A stretch of DNA of 64,000 nucleotides from Pseudarthrobacter sp. NIBRBAC000502770. GTDB taxonomy: Bacteria > Actinomycetota > Actinomycetes > Actinomycetales > Micrococcaceae. Positions within the stretch are counted from its first letter, which is position 1. Every line of letters starts with the position of its first letter. The DNA lies in NCBI RefSeq assembly GCF_006517815.1, contig NZ_CP041198.1:3534001-3598000 (forward strand), given 5' to 3'. Of the stretch, positions 37,021 through 46,396 are shown in pieces. Position numbers and translations under genes: made by a program. Under the pieces are notes generated by a model. It saw only the letters and a program-made list of their open reading frames with translations, did not search any database and had not been told where the DNA came from.

Positions 37021-38469
37021 CTGAATCCTTTGCGAGCGTGACCACCGGCAGGTAGGCCTTGCGGGTGGAGCCGTCTATTTGTTCGAAGTCCAGGCCACCC
37101 CAGGCGCCGCGGTTGAAGTCCGCCCCGGCATGGAGGGCCTCCGACAACAGGGCGCGGATGGAGTTGATGTGCTGCTCTTCAGGCGGCAGCTGGTGCCAGG
37201 CGTCGGCCAGGGTTGCGGCCCCGGCCATGGCCGCCCGGACCACCGCCGGTTTGGCCTTGCCGGTCCTCGGCGAGCGCACCCGGTCCGAGTCGGTGAAGGC
37301 GATGGGATCGGCCAGGCGGGGCGGTGCCGCGAACTCGTCCGGATCGAACAGCTTCACCATGGACAGGGACTCAAAGCCGGCGTTGTAAAGGACCGGCCCG
37401 GGGACCAGCCCTGGACGTTCCCGCTCGTAGGGCAGGGACCGGATGGCCTGCTCCGCTTCGCGCAGGACCTGGCGCAGCCTGACCGACTGGCGGAAGTCGT
37501 CGCTTTGGACGTACGTGTTGAGGCTTTCGCTGAGTTTGCCGTAGATGCGCTGGATCTGGCTGTGCTGCTGGCGGAGTTCAGCCACCAGGTTCTTGAGTGT
37601 TTCCCGGTCATCAGGCGAGAGGTCGTCGGCGAACTGGCGGCTCAGGACCTCGCCGATCGCCGACCGGAAGCGAAGCTGCTGCTGCGGGTCCTCAAGGAAG
37701 GCGGTGAAGGACCGGAAGGTCCTGCCTTCGGGGCTTTGGCGCAGCCGTTTATCGGCTTCCAGGACCTGGGCCATGGTGGCACCCTTGGTCAGGGACTCCT
37801 CGATGATCTGGTTGCGGAGCCCGCCCACCAGTTCCTCGATCCGGTCACGCATCTTCTTGTAGTCCGCTGGCAGGCTGGCTGCCAGGTCCAGGATGTTCCC
37901 CGCGGCTTCCACGGCGTCATCGTCGTCGAGCAGGCCGTCGAACTCGCCGGTGTTGATGTCCTGGATGAGCTGCTGCCGCTCTTCGATTTCCCCTTCAAGG
38001 GCTTCCAACCGGGCGCTCTGGTCCGGGTTGGTCTCATTGGCGAGCTTCTCCACGTCACCCAGCAGCGTGCCCAGGCGGGAACCGTTCAAGGTGGACCGCT
38101 CGCTGGAGAGGCTGTCCAGGAAGGCGAGCACACGCGAGGCCGGCTCCGTTGCCTCATAGACGATCTGGCCCGACTGGTTCCGGCGGGTCAGGAACTGCCG
38201 CCGCGTCCATTCATCGCCAAAGGCCTTGCCGTTGGCCCCTCCCCCAGCCCGGGATCCTGGCGCCGGAGCTCTTCAAGGAAGGTGTCGACGTCGGCATGGA
38301 ATTCCTCGAGCGGCACCTGCGGCCGGGTGCGGGTAAAGGAGGCCTGGAGCACCGCAATGACCCAGGGCGCCGAACGGGTCAGGGCCCACGCAGGACCCTT
38401 GGTGAGGAGTTCGAGGTCCCGGAGCCGGGCGCTGATGGCGTCAGCGGATGACCTGGCGGAGCGGGGCAC
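37013..38469 (-). pseudogene. jetA: JetA/MksF-like kleisin (DUF3375), frameshifted
   Basis: The N-terminal part reads from the GTG at 38469 (AAGGAG ribosome site), with SSADAISARLRDLELLTKGPAWAL and ending LRRQDPGLGEG. The C-terminal part (38131 downward and upstream) reads in another frame, with GKAFGDEWTRRQFLTRRNQ and then the DUF3375 middle. The two join if one G is restored in the minus-strand run near 38233-38242 (GGGGAGGGGCC), giving about 485 residues, the usual DUF3375 length. It is a 1-nt deletion in a homopolymer: either a true mutation that kills the kleisin, or a sequencing error. The kleisin closes the SMC ring, so the state of this gene decides whether the operon works. Confidence 0.8.
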
Positions 38470-38738
38470 ACACTCTCCTTGGGCTGTTGGCTGTGGACTG
38501 TTCCGGGGCTGGGCAGGGGCGGTCCGACATGGCCGGACCGGAAAACTGCCAACTACAAGGTTAACGCAGGGCGCCGCGACCGCTTCGTGACCTACCTGTG
38601 GGTAGTGTTTCGATCCCGTATCAACAGGTGCCGCCGTCCGCGCCGGGTCTGGCTGCGCCCACAGCCGTCCACCTACGCTTCTGCTACCGGTCTTCAATAC
38701 AGCAGTCTTTCGCAAGCAATGTCGCAGCAGGGGGATAC

Positions 38739-39041
38739 ATGCAGTTCGATCTAAGCTCCGTGGAAACGGCCACCTTGGTCTTCATCGGGACACTGGTGTT
38801 CGGCGCAGTCCTGGCCGGATTCGTCCTGACGGCGGGGCTGGTGGCCCTGGTGGTGCTGGGCGCGGGCAAACTCACCTGGATGGTTATTGTCAATACGCTC
38901 ATGGCGGTGGTCCACGGGATCAATTCAGGGTGGGACAGGCTGGTCCACCGCGCTTCCGCCGTCGAGCTTCCGGGGGACTTCCAGGGCCAGCCGGCCCCTA
39001 GCACCGGAACCTACCCGCGGGTAATCTTGAGGGACAGCTGA
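38739..39041 (+). CDS. Small membrane protein
   Basis: 100 residues from an ATG preceded by AGGGGG; the frame is open further upstream but without a site. One or two membrane helices (about 8-55), then a short cytoplasmic tail. Similar in layout to the N-terminus of the protein at 42584-43234 (TLVF.GTL.FG.V..... LVALVVLG.GKLT). No known domain. Confidence 0.7.
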   Translation: MQFDLSSVETATLVFIGTLVFGAVLAGFVLTAGLVALVVLGAGKLTWMVIVNTLMAVVHGINSGWDRLVHRASAVELPGDFQGQPAPSTGTYPRVILRDS

Positions 39042-39102
39042 AGGGTTCTCCAACCCGGCGGATCCATGGCTACACCGGCCAATCCGGCCAAGGAGATAAC
39101 CC

Positions 39103-41103
39103 ATGACCTCCGCAACTGACAGCCAGGCCAAAGACGCCCCGGCTGAAGAAACCCCCGTCCCCGCCGGCAACATCGGCGCCGGTGCCACCGCAGAAGATGC
39201 CCGCGCCGTCGCCGAGGCCGCCCGGGAGTCAGGCTGGGACCATCCCAGCTTCGCCAAAGGCCTCTACCTGGGCAGTTTTGATCTGGACCTGGTCCACCCG
39301 TGGCCGGCCGCGGACCCAGCCTCCGTCCAAAAGGGCGAGGAGTTCATGGCCCGCCTGACCGACTTCGCCCGGACCATGTCCGGGCGCGTTATCGAGCGGG
39401 ACGCGAAGATTCCGGACGAATACATCAAGGACCTGGCGGACCTGGGCGTCTTTGGCATGAAGATCCCGGAGGAATACGGGGGCCTGGGCCTCTCGCTGGT
39501 GTACTACGGACGCGCCCTTGCCCTGCTGGGCAGCGTGCACCCCAGCCTGGGCGCCCTGATTTCCGCCCACCAGTCAATCGGCGTCCCCGAGCCCGTCAAG
39601 GTCTTCGGGACGCCCGAACAGAAGCGCGAGTACCTGCCAAGGTGTGCCGGCGGCGCCGTCACTGCCTTCCTCCTCACCGAACCGGACGTGGGCAGCGACC
39701 CCGCCCGGCTGGGCAGCACGGCAACGCCCACGGACGACGGCGAAGCGTACCTTTTGGACGGCGTGAAACTGTGGACCACCAACGGGGTGATCGCCGAGCT
39801 GGTGGTGGTCATGGCGGTGGTTCCGGCGCACACCGGTCAGGACGGCACCAGGCACAAGGGCGGCATCAGCGCGTTCGTGGTGGAAATGGACTCGCCGGGG
39901 ATCACGGTGGAAAACCGCAACGCCTTCATGGGCCTGCGCGGGATAGAGAACGGGGTGACCCGCTTCCACCAGGTACGGGTGCCCGCCGCCAACCGGCTGG
40001 GGCGCGAGGGCCAGGGCCTGAAGATCGCACTGACCACGCTCAACACCGGCCGCCTGGCCCTGCCCGCGCTGTGCGTGGCATCGGGACGGTGGAGCCTGAA
40101 GATTGCCCGCGAGTGGTCGAATGCCCGCACGCAGTGGGGCAGGCCAGTGGGCGAACACGAGGCCGTGGGCAAGAAGATTGCCTTCATCGCCGCCTCGGCC
40201 TTTGCGCTGGACGCCGTGTTTGAGCTGTCCGCGGAACTCGCCGATGCGGGGCAGAAGGATGTCCGCATCGAGGCCGCGCTCGCAAAGCTTTGGGCCACGG
40301 AAATCAGTTGCCGGATAGCCGATGAACTGGTCCAGATCCGGGGCGGCCGCGGGTTTGAAACGGCGGAGTCGCTGGCCGCCCGCGGGGAACGCGCGGTGCC
40401 GGCCGAGCAGCAGCTTCGGGACCTCCGCATCAACCGGATCTTCGAGGGTTCCTCGGAAATCATGCGGCTGCTGATTGCACGGGAAGCGGTGGACGCGCAC
40501 CTTGCCGCCGCGGGCGATCTCGCTTCCCTTGGTGCGAGCCTGGCCGACAAAGCAAAGGCCGCCGTCGGCGCTTCCGGCTTCTACGCCAAGTGGCTGCCCA
40601 AGCTGGTGGCGGGGGCGGGCATGGACCCGCGGTCCTACGGTGAGTTCGGCCGGCTTGCCAAGCACCTTCGGTTCGTGGAGCGGTCGTCGCGGAGGCTCGC
40701 GCGCCAGACGTTTTACGGCATGGGCCGGTGGCAGGCCAAACTCGAGCGCAAGCAGGCTTTCCTCGGCCGGGTGGTGGACATCGGCGCGGAACTCTTCGCT
40801 ATGACCGCATGCTGCTCCCGCGCCGAAATGCTCCTGAAGACCTCCCCCGGCAAGGCAGCCAGCGCCTACGAGCTCGCCGATGCCTACTGTGAGCAGGCGA
40901 GGGTGCGGGTGGACGAATATTTCGACCAGCTGTGGCGGAACACGGACGACGCCGACCAGGCCCTGACGCGCAAAGTCCTCGCCGGTGACTATGAGTGGCT
41001 GGAGGCGGGGGTCCTGGACCAGTCCGAGGGCACGGGCCCGTGGATCGCCGATGCCTCGCCCGGCGCATCAACCAAGGAGGACCTGCACCGGAGATACCGG
41101 TAA
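39103..41103 (+). CDS. Acyl-CoA dehydrogenase family protein
   Basis: 666 residues, longer than usual (about 380) because of a C-terminal domain of about 200 residues, as in VLCAD-type enzymes. Flavin and substrate signatures are present: AFLLTEPDVGSDPA, LDGVKLWTTNG, and RINRIFEGSSEIMRL near residue 450. The N-terminus is an acidic Ala-rich stretch. It oxidises acyl-CoA to trans-2-enoyl-CoA with FAD, passing electrons to ETF; likely beta-oxidation of fatty acids. The neighbouring genes look unrelated, so no pathway partner can be named here. Confidence 0.92.
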   Translation: MTSATDSQAKDAPAEETPVPAGNIGAGATAEDARAVAEAARESGWDHPSFAKGLYLGSFDLDLVHPWPAADPASVQKGEEFMARLTDFARTMSGRVIERDAKIPDEYIKDLADLGVFGMKIPEEYGGLGLSLVYYGRALALLGSVHPSLGALISAHQSIGVPEPVKVFGTPEQKREYLPRCAGGAVTAFLLTEPDVGSDPARLGSTATPTDDGEAYLLDGVKLWTTNGVIAELVVVMAVVPAHTGQDGTRHKGGISAFVVEMDSPGITVENRNAFMGLRGIENGVTRFHQVRVPAANRLGREGQGLKIALTTLNTGRLALPALCVASGRWSLKIAREWSNARTQWGRPVGEHEAVGKKIAFIAASAFALDAVFELSAELADAGQKDVRIEAALAKLWATEISCRIADELVQIRGGRGFETAESLAARGERAVPAEQQLRDLRINRIFEGSSEIMRLLIAREAVDAHLAAAGDLASLGASLADKAKAAVGASGFYAKWLPKLVAGAGMDPRSYGEFGRLAKHLRFVERSSRRLARQTFYGMGRWQAKLERKQAFLGRVVDIGAELFAMTACCSRAEMLLKTSPGKAASAYELADAYCEQARVRVDEYFDQLWRNTDDADQALTRKVLAGDYEWLEAGVLDQSEGTGPWIADASPGASTKEDLHRRYR

Positions 41104-41119
41104 AACCGCAGGTCACAAA

Positions 41120-41139
41120 ATAGTAAGCACGCTTGCTAT
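41120..41139. promoter_or_regulatory. Imperfect palindrome upstream of YrzE-like gene
   Basis: ATAGTAAGCACGCTTGCTAT is a 20-nt inverted repeat with 16 of 20 positions self-complementary, 28 nt upstream of the ATG. The size and place suit an operator. The regulator is unknown. Confidence 0.4.
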
Positions 41140-41167
41140 CGCCCGGGGCGGGTGGTTGAGTTGAGTC

Positions 41168-42022
41168 ATGAGCAGCTCAACGGACCCAGAGAACCTGCCT
41201 CCCCGACGCGCCCGGGAGGACGACACCACCCGCAGCGGAAGCTACCGGGACGGAAGCGCGGACGACGCCGCCACGCGCTCGATGGACCAGGCGCCCGCCC
41301 GGTCCGGCGAGCGGAACCCCACCCGGAACATCGGGGCGGAGCGGTCCTACCAACCTGACCCGCCCACCGCGGAGCGCGAGTACCGTGCGGCCCCCACTAC
41401 GGCAACTCCGGCGGTGGACCCCACGCTCGCGAACAGGGAAACCGCAGTGGCACGCCAGAAGGAGCGGTTCGGCGGCATCAAGGTCGGCTCCGCCTTCTTT
41501 GGCTGGCTGGCCGCCACCGGCATGGCCGTCCTGCTGACCGCCCTGGTGGCGGCCGCCGGGACAGCCGTGGGCCTGGCGAACAACACCGATGTCAACGAGG
41601 CCGTGAACCAGGCCGCCCGGAACAGCGGCACGGTTGGGCTGGTGGGGATCATCGTCCTGCTGGTGATCCTGTTCCTTTCCTATTACTGCGGCGGCTACGT
41701 TGCCGGCCGCATGGCCCGCTTCAACGGCGCCAAGCAGGGACTTATGGTGTGGGTCTGGGCTTTGATCGCAGCCATCGTCGTGGCCATCCTGGGGCTCGTG
41801 GCCGGGCAGCAGTTCAATGTCCTGGCCAACCTGAACAGCTTCCCGCGCATCCCCATCAACGAAGGACAGCTGACCACCACCAGCATCATCGCTGCGGTTG
41901 TGGTGGCTGTGGTGGCCCTCGTGGGCGCTGTGCTGGGCGGCCTGGCGGGTATGCGGTTCCACCGGAAGGTTGACCGCGCCGGCTTCACCCCGGACAGCGA
42001 GTATTACGACGGCGAGGAGTAG
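41168..42022 (+). CDS. YrzE-like membrane protein
   Basis: 284 residues. The first 105 are charged and disordered (rich in Pro, Arg, Asp, Thr). Four membrane helices follow (about 112-140, 157-180, 194-215, 240-262) with the pattern LSYYCGGYVAGRMARFNGAKQG. The TIGR/YrzE family of actinobacterial membrane proteins has this layout; function unknown. A palindrome at 41120-41139 may regulate it. Possibly a cell-envelope stress gene, by analogy only. Confidence 0.75.
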   Translation: MSSSTDPENLPPRRAREDDTTRSGSYRDGSADDAATRSMDQAPARSGERNPTRNIGAERSYQPDPPTAEREYRAAPTTATPAVDPTLANRETAVARQKERFGGIKVGSAFFGWLAATGMAVLLTALVAAAGTAVGLANNTDVNEAVNQAARNSGTVGLVGIIVLLVILFLSYYCGGYVAGRMARFNGAKQGLMVWVWALIAAIVVAILGLVAGQQFNVLANLNSFPRIPINEGQLTTTSIIAAVVVAVVALVGAVLGGLAGMRFHRKVDRAGFTPDSEYYDGEE

Positions 42023-42421
42023 TCAGGCGAGGATGTCGCCGTCCACATAGAGCCAGCGCCCGCCCTCCCTGACGAACCTGCTGCTCTCATGCAGGATCCC
42101 GCGTTCGCTGCCACGGCGGTAGTACGCCTTGAACTCCACGGTGCCCGAGGTGTCGAACGGTCCGCCGCCGGACGTGGCCACGATGTCCAGGCGGCGCCAG
42201 TCCATGGCAGCGTCCAGATCCAGGGCCTTCGGTGCCGTGGATGCGTGGTGGGTGCGCAGCAGATAGCCCTCGTCCAGCAGGGCAAAAGCGCTGTACCGGG
42301 AACGCATCAGCTGTTCCGCCGTGGCGGCCTCCGCGCCGCCGGAATGGAACCGCCCACAGCAGGCCGCGTATGGCTCTCCGGACAGACATATGCAGTTTGC
42401 GGAATCTATTGATGCGGTCAC
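42023..42421 (-). CDS. YchJ family protein (SEC-C-like)
   Basis: 132 residues. The N-terminal cysteine cluster CICLSGEPYAACCGRFH is the SEC-C-like zinc motif, followed by AATAEQLMRSRYSAFALLDEGYLLRTHH and a conserved C-terminal WLYVDGDIL. YchJ/UPF0225 proteins are small and of unknown role; SEC-C motifs bind zinc and sometimes ribosomes or SecB. It converges with the YrzE-like gene, the stops being adjacent. Confidence 0.9.
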   Translation of the reverse strand: MTASIDSANCICLSGEPYAACCGRFHSGGAEAATAEQLMRSRYSAFALLDEGYLLRTHHASTAPKALDLDAAMDWRRLDIVATSGGGPFDTSGTVEFKAYYRRGSERGILHESSRFVREGGRWLYVDGDILA

Positions 42422-42583
42422 CCGGTGATGCTGTCATATCCGGTAACAGCTTCGCTACAACCTGGGACGGGGCCACGCCTGCCGGGGCACGGCCGGGCAA
42501 AAATCCGTAAGGTGGAGGGGAGTCCGCCGCCGGCAATGTAAACCGGATGCGGGCACAGCACGTGGGCAGAGAGGAGAGATGAC

Positions 42584-43234
42584 GTGGAGCACCCTGACAC
42601 TCTCGTCCTCAACCTGACTTTCCTTGGCACCATGGGCCTGGCCCTCCTGATGTTCCTGGTCCTCTTCCTGCTTGGCGTCATCACCCTGGTCCTTGCCGGT
42701 CTGGGACGACTCACTGCCGTCATCCTCATGACCCTGTTCGGGCGGGCCCCCGGCAAACGCGATTCCACGGGTTTTGTCGGCGCCCCCGCCAAGCAGGGCC
42801 GCCCCCGCAGGCGGCTCCGGGAACGCACCGCCGCGCTCAAGCCGGACCGGCTCAAGGAGTCGCTCCGCACCGCCGTCGTACGCCATCCGAAGCCTGCCGC
42901 CGCCCGGCCCGAACCGCCGGTCCTCGCCGAAGACTGGGCCTCCGCGGTTGCCCAGGCCGATAAGCGTGCCGAAGCAAGGGCGAGGGCCGAACGGCCGGAA
43001 ATCAAGCTGTCCGTGCGGGATCTTCCGGACCCGGCGGTACCTGCGGACAAGGTCTCCGAAGTGGCCCCCCTGGTGGAGTCCGCCCTGCACAACCACCGGC
43101 CCCCGCACGAAATGCCGCGGTCCTTCAAGAAACCCCAGCCGCTGCATCCGCTGCCCCCGCTGGACACCGGGTCCCTCGTGTCCCTGGCCGGTCCCCACCA
43201 GGTACCCAAGGAGCAGTCCAAGGAGAATGGCTAG
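42584..43234 (+). CDS. Membrane-anchored protein with acidic/Pro-rich tail
   Basis: 216 residues from a GTG preceded by GAGGAGAG. Residues about 5-55 form two hydrophobic segments. The remainder is cytoplasmic, charged and Pro/Ala-rich, with no known domain (for example DRLKESLRTAVVRHP and RAEAEARAERPE). Its N-terminus resembles the small protein at 38739-39041, so the two may belong to one family with different tails. Function unknown. Confidence 0.72.
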   Translation: MEHPDTLVLNLTFLGTMGLALLMFLVLFLLGVITLVLAGLGRLTAVILMTLFGRAPGKRDSTGFVGAPAKQGRPRRRLRERTAALKPDRLKESLRTAVVRHPKPAAARPEPPVLAEDWASAVAQADKRAEARARAERPEIKLSVRDLPDPAVPADKVSEVAPLVESALHNHRPPHEMPRSFKKPQPLHPLPPLDTGSLVSLAGPHQVPKEQSKENG

Positions 43235-43274
43235 GCCCTTACCCTGAGCAACCATCTGGGTTAGCGTGAAACCC

Positions 43275-44279
43275 ATGGAATTCAGATACCTCGGAAACAG
43301 CGGCTTCAAAGTCTCGGAAATCACCTTCGGCAACTGGCTGACGCACGGTTCGCAGGTGGAAAACGACGTCGCGACCCAGTGCGTGCGCGCGGCGCTCGAC
43401 GCCGGCATCAGCACCTTCGACACCGCGGACGTCTATGCCAACACCGCCGCTGAAACCGTCCTGGGCGACGCACTCAAGGATGAGCGCCGCGAGTCCGTGG
43501 AGATCTTCACCAAGGTCTTCGGCCCCACCGGCCCCAAAGGCAAGAACGATCTTGGCTTGTCCCGCAAGCACATCATGGAATCCATCAACGGCTCGCTGCG
43601 CCGGCTGCAGACGGACTACGTCGACCTTTACCAGGCCCACCGGTACGACTTCGAAACGCCCCTGGAAGAGACCATGCAGGCGTTCGCGGACATTGTCCGG
43701 CAGGGCAAGGCACTCTACATCGGGGTGAGCGAGTGGACTGCCGAGCAGCTCCGCGAGGGCCACCGGCTGTCCAAGGAATTGGGCTTCCAGCTCATCTCCA
43801 ACCAGCCGCAGTACTCCATGCTCTGGCGCGTGATCGAGGCCGAGGTGGTCCCGGCGTCGGAAGAGCTGGGCGTGTCCCAGATTGTCTGGTCGCCCATGGC
43901 CCAGGGTGTCCTCAGCGGCAAGTACCTGCCCGGCCAGCCTGCCCCCGAAGGCAGCCGCGCCACGGACGAAAAGGGCGGGGCCAAGATGATCCAGCGGTGG
44001 ATGCGCGACGACGTCCTGGCCGCCGTGCAGGAGCTGAAGCCGATTGCCCAGGAGGCGGGCCTCACCATGGCGCAGCTGGCCGTTGCCTGGGTGCTGCAGA
44101 ACCCCAACGTGGCGTCCGCCATTGTCGGCGCCTCCCGGCCGGAGCAGATCGCCGACAGCGTTGGCGCCGCCGGAGTGAAGCTGGAGGCCGAGGTCCTCAA
44201 GAGGATTGACGACGCCGTCGGAGGCCTCGCCGAACGTGACCCGGCGCAGACCAAGTCGCCGGCCACCCGGGAAGCCTGA
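43275..44279 (+). CDS. Aldo/keto reductase, Kv-beta-like
   Basis: 334 residues from the ATG at 43275; a GTG three codons upstream is also possible. The AKR tetrad is complete: D49, Y54, K80, H122. NADP-binding residues lie in the C-terminal SAIVGASRPEQI. The length and the opening MEFRYLGNSGFKVSEITFGNW match voltage-gated K-channel beta-type reductases (YghZ-like). It reduces aldehydes or ketones; substrate unknown. The next gene starts at the base after its stop, so the two form an operon. Confidence 0.93.
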   Translation: MEFRYLGNSGFKVSEITFGNWLTHGSQVENDVATQCVRAALDAGISTFDTADVYANTAAETVLGDALKDERRESVEIFTKVFGPTGPKGKNDLGLSRKHIMESINGSLRRLQTDYVDLYQAHRYDFETPLEETMQAFADIVRQGKALYIGVSEWTAEQLREGHRLSKELGFQLISNQPQYSMLWRVIEAEVVPASEELGVSQIVWSPMAQGVLSGKYLPGQPAPEGSRATDEKGGAKMIQRWMRDDVLAAVQELKPIAQEAGLTMAQLAVAWVLQNPNVASAIVGASRPEQIADSVGAAGVKLEAEVLKRIDDAVGGLAERDPAQTKSPATREA

Positions 44280-45140
44280 ATGGCGTCCCCAGTGGAACTG
44301 CCGGACCTCGCCGTCACCGGGTCCACCGGAGGCCTGGGCGGAATGGTGGCACGGCAGCTTGCCGGGTCCGGTTTCGCCCAGCGCCTGCTGGTCCGGGATT
44401 CCGCGCGGGCCCCGCAGCTGGAGGACGCGCATCCGGTGGTGTGTTCCTACGGGGACGGCGCTACCTCCCGGCAGGCGCTGGACGGGGCGAAGGTGCTGTT
44501 CATGGTCTCTGCTGCCGAGGCCGAAGACCGCCTCCAGCAGCATTACGCGTTCCTGGATGCCGCGGCCGCTGCCGGGGTGGAGCACGTGGTGTACACGTCC
44601 TTCTACGGGGCGGCCCCGGATGCCACCTTCACGCTGGCCCGGGACCATTACGCCACCGAAGAGCGGATCAAGGCGTCCGGGATGGAATACACCTTCCTGC
44701 GCGACAACTTCTACCTGGATTTCCTGCCGCTGATGACCGGGGAAGACGGCGTGATCCGCGGGCCTGCCGGGGACGGCGTCTTTTCAGGGGTGGCCCGGGA
44801 GGACATTGCCCGCTGCGCGCACGCCGTGCTGCGGGATCCCGCCATCCACAGGGGCAAGACCTACAACCTGACCGGCCCTGAGGAACTGAGCATGGCCCGG
44901 GCTGCCGAGGTGCTGAGCGCCGGCACGGGGCGGCAGGTGCGCTACCACGCGGAGTCGGTGGAGGAGGCGTACGCGTCGCGGGCCTCCTACGACGCCCCGC
45001 AATGGCAGCTGGATGCGTGGGTCAGCACCTACACGGCCATGGCCGCCGGCGAAATGGCAGGACTTTCGCCGGACGTGCATGGCCTGACCGGGCAGGACCC
45101 CATCAGCCTGGCCGAGTTCCTGACCCGGCCGGTACTGTAG
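44280..45140 (+). CDS. NAD(P)H-binding protein (NmrA/SDR_a5-like)
   Basis: 286 residues. N-terminal Rossmann start LAVTGSTGGLGGMVARQL (the GxxGxxG-type loop), then HVVYTSFYGAAPDATF and later DIARCAHAVLRDP. It matches the NmrA/QOR2-like atypical SDR group that binds NAD(P) and senses or reduces quinones. The active-site Tyr is present in the VYTSF region, but the usual YxxxK spacing is not clear, so a redox sensor role is possible. Operonic with the aldo/keto reductase. Confidence 0.85.
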   Translation: MASPVELPDLAVTGSTGGLGGMVARQLAGSGFAQRLLVRDSARAPQLEDAHPVVCSYGDGATSRQALDGAKVLFMVSAAEAEDRLQQHYAFLDAAAAAGVEHVVYTSFYGAAPDATFTLARDHYATEERIKASGMEYTFLRDNFYLDFLPLMTGEDGVIRGPAGDGVFSGVAREDIARCAHAVLRDPAIHRGKTYNLTGPEELSMARAAEVLSAGTGRQVRYHAESVEEAYASRASYDAPQWQLDAWVSTYTAMAAGEMAGLSPDVHGLTGQDPISLAEFLTRPVL

Positions 45141-45226
45141 CCGGGCTAAAGTCGTTGACGTGGCGGCTGGGCCCGGCGTAGACCTGTGGCGGGGGCCTTT
45201 AGTCCACCGAGCAGAATCGCACCGCC

Positions 45227-46342
45227 ATGAAGTCCAGCAACCAGCAATCCACCCGGCAGGAGCCGGCGCCGGCCCCTGCCGCCGCCGCGGAGCCTACGTC
45301 GGGGCCGCTCACCCGGGAGGAACTGCAGCTCGCGGCCCGCAACCATTCGATGCCGCTGGAGGCGCTCCGCCGCGAGCTGACCCCGCCCGGGCTCCATTAC
45401 GTACTCACGCACTTCGACATTCCTGACCTGGACGCCTCATCCTGGCACCTGCGGATCGGGGGTGCGGTGGAACGCGCCCTGGAGCTGAGCATGGCCGCGC
45501 TCCTACGGGACCCGGCAATCACTGTGCCGGTGACCCTCGAATGCGCGGGCAACGGCAGGTCGCTCCTGGAACCGCGGCCCGTCAGCCAGCCCTGGGTCAT
45601 GGAAGCCGTAGGCACCGCGCACTGGACCGGGGTGCCGCTGGCCTACCTCCTCGGCAAGGCCGGGGTGCTGCCGGATGCGGTGGAGGTGGTCTTCACCGGG
45701 GCCGATGCCGGCATCCAGGGCGGCGTCCCCCAGCAGTACGCGCGCAGCCTGCCGATCCGTGAGGCGTTGCGTCCCGACGTCGTCCTTGCATACAAGATGA
45801 ATGGCGCCGACCTGCCGCCACAGCACGGCTACCCACTGCGGCTGGTGGTCCCGGGCTGGTACGGGATGGCCAGTGTCAAGTGGCTGGCGTCCATAGAGGT
45901 GGCAAAGGCACCGTTCCCAGGGTTCCAGCAGAAGGTTGCCTACCGGTACCAGGAGTCCGTGGACGACGCCGGCACCCCGGTTACGCGGATCAGGGTGCGT
46001 TCGTTGATGGTTCCGCCCGGTGTCCCGGACTTCTTTACCCGGAAGCGTTTCCTGCGCGCGGGCCCGGTGATGCTGGAAGGCAGGGCATGGTCCGGCGAAG
46101 GTGCCGTGGTCGCCGTCGAGGTGGGGATTGACGGCACCTGGCTGCCGGCCCACCTGGATAAACCGGTGGGCGGTTACGCCTGGCGGAAGTGGAGCCTTCC
46201 ATGGGTCGCGGACCCCGGCGAGCACGTCCTTGCTTGCCGCGCCACGGACATTACGGGCGCCAGCCAGCCCCTGGAGCAGGACTGGAACTACCAGGGGATG
46301 GGCAACAACGTGGTACAGCGCGTCAGCGTGACGGTGGAGTGA
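45227..46342 (+). CDS. Molybdopterin-dependent sulfite oxidase-family protein
   Basis: 371 residues, no signal peptide. The molybdenum ligand Cys106 lies in LECAGNGRS, typical of the sulfite oxidase fold. Other family residues: TGVPLAYLL, PLRLVVPGWYGMASVKWL and, at the end, a Mo-co dimerisation domain with WNYQGMGNN. It would oxidise sulfite or a similar substrate. No cytochrome partner lies beside it. The first 25 residues are Ala/Pro-rich, and export is unproven. Close to, but not overlapping, the NAD(P)-binding gene. Confidence 0.9.
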   Translation: MKSSNQQSTRQEPAPAPAAAAEPTSGPLTREELQLAARNHSMPLEALRRELTPPGLHYVLTHFDIPDLDASSWHLRIGGAVERALELSMAALLRDPAITVPVTLECAGNGRSLLEPRPVSQPWVMEAVGTAHWTGVPLAYLLGKAGVLPDAVEVVFTGADAGIQGGVPQQYARSLPIREALRPDVVLAYKMNGADLPPQHGYPLRLVVPGWYGMASVKWLASIEVAKAPFPGFQQKVAYRYQESVDDAGTPVTRIRVRSLMVPPGVPDFFTRKRFLRAGPVMLEGRAWSGEGAVVAVEVGIDGTWLPAHLDKPVGGYAWRKWSLPWVADPGEHVLACRATDITGASQPLEQDWNYQGMGNNVVQRVSVTVE

Positions 46343-46396
46343 AGCCGGACCTGCTTCCTGGGGCGGCACCCCCTGGGGCTATACTCGGTGCCAACC

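Noticed and set aside
38149..38590. Plus-strand ORFs covering the jetA start
   Set aside because: They are complement of the DUF3375 N-terminus; the minus-strand reading with AAGGAG fits a known family.
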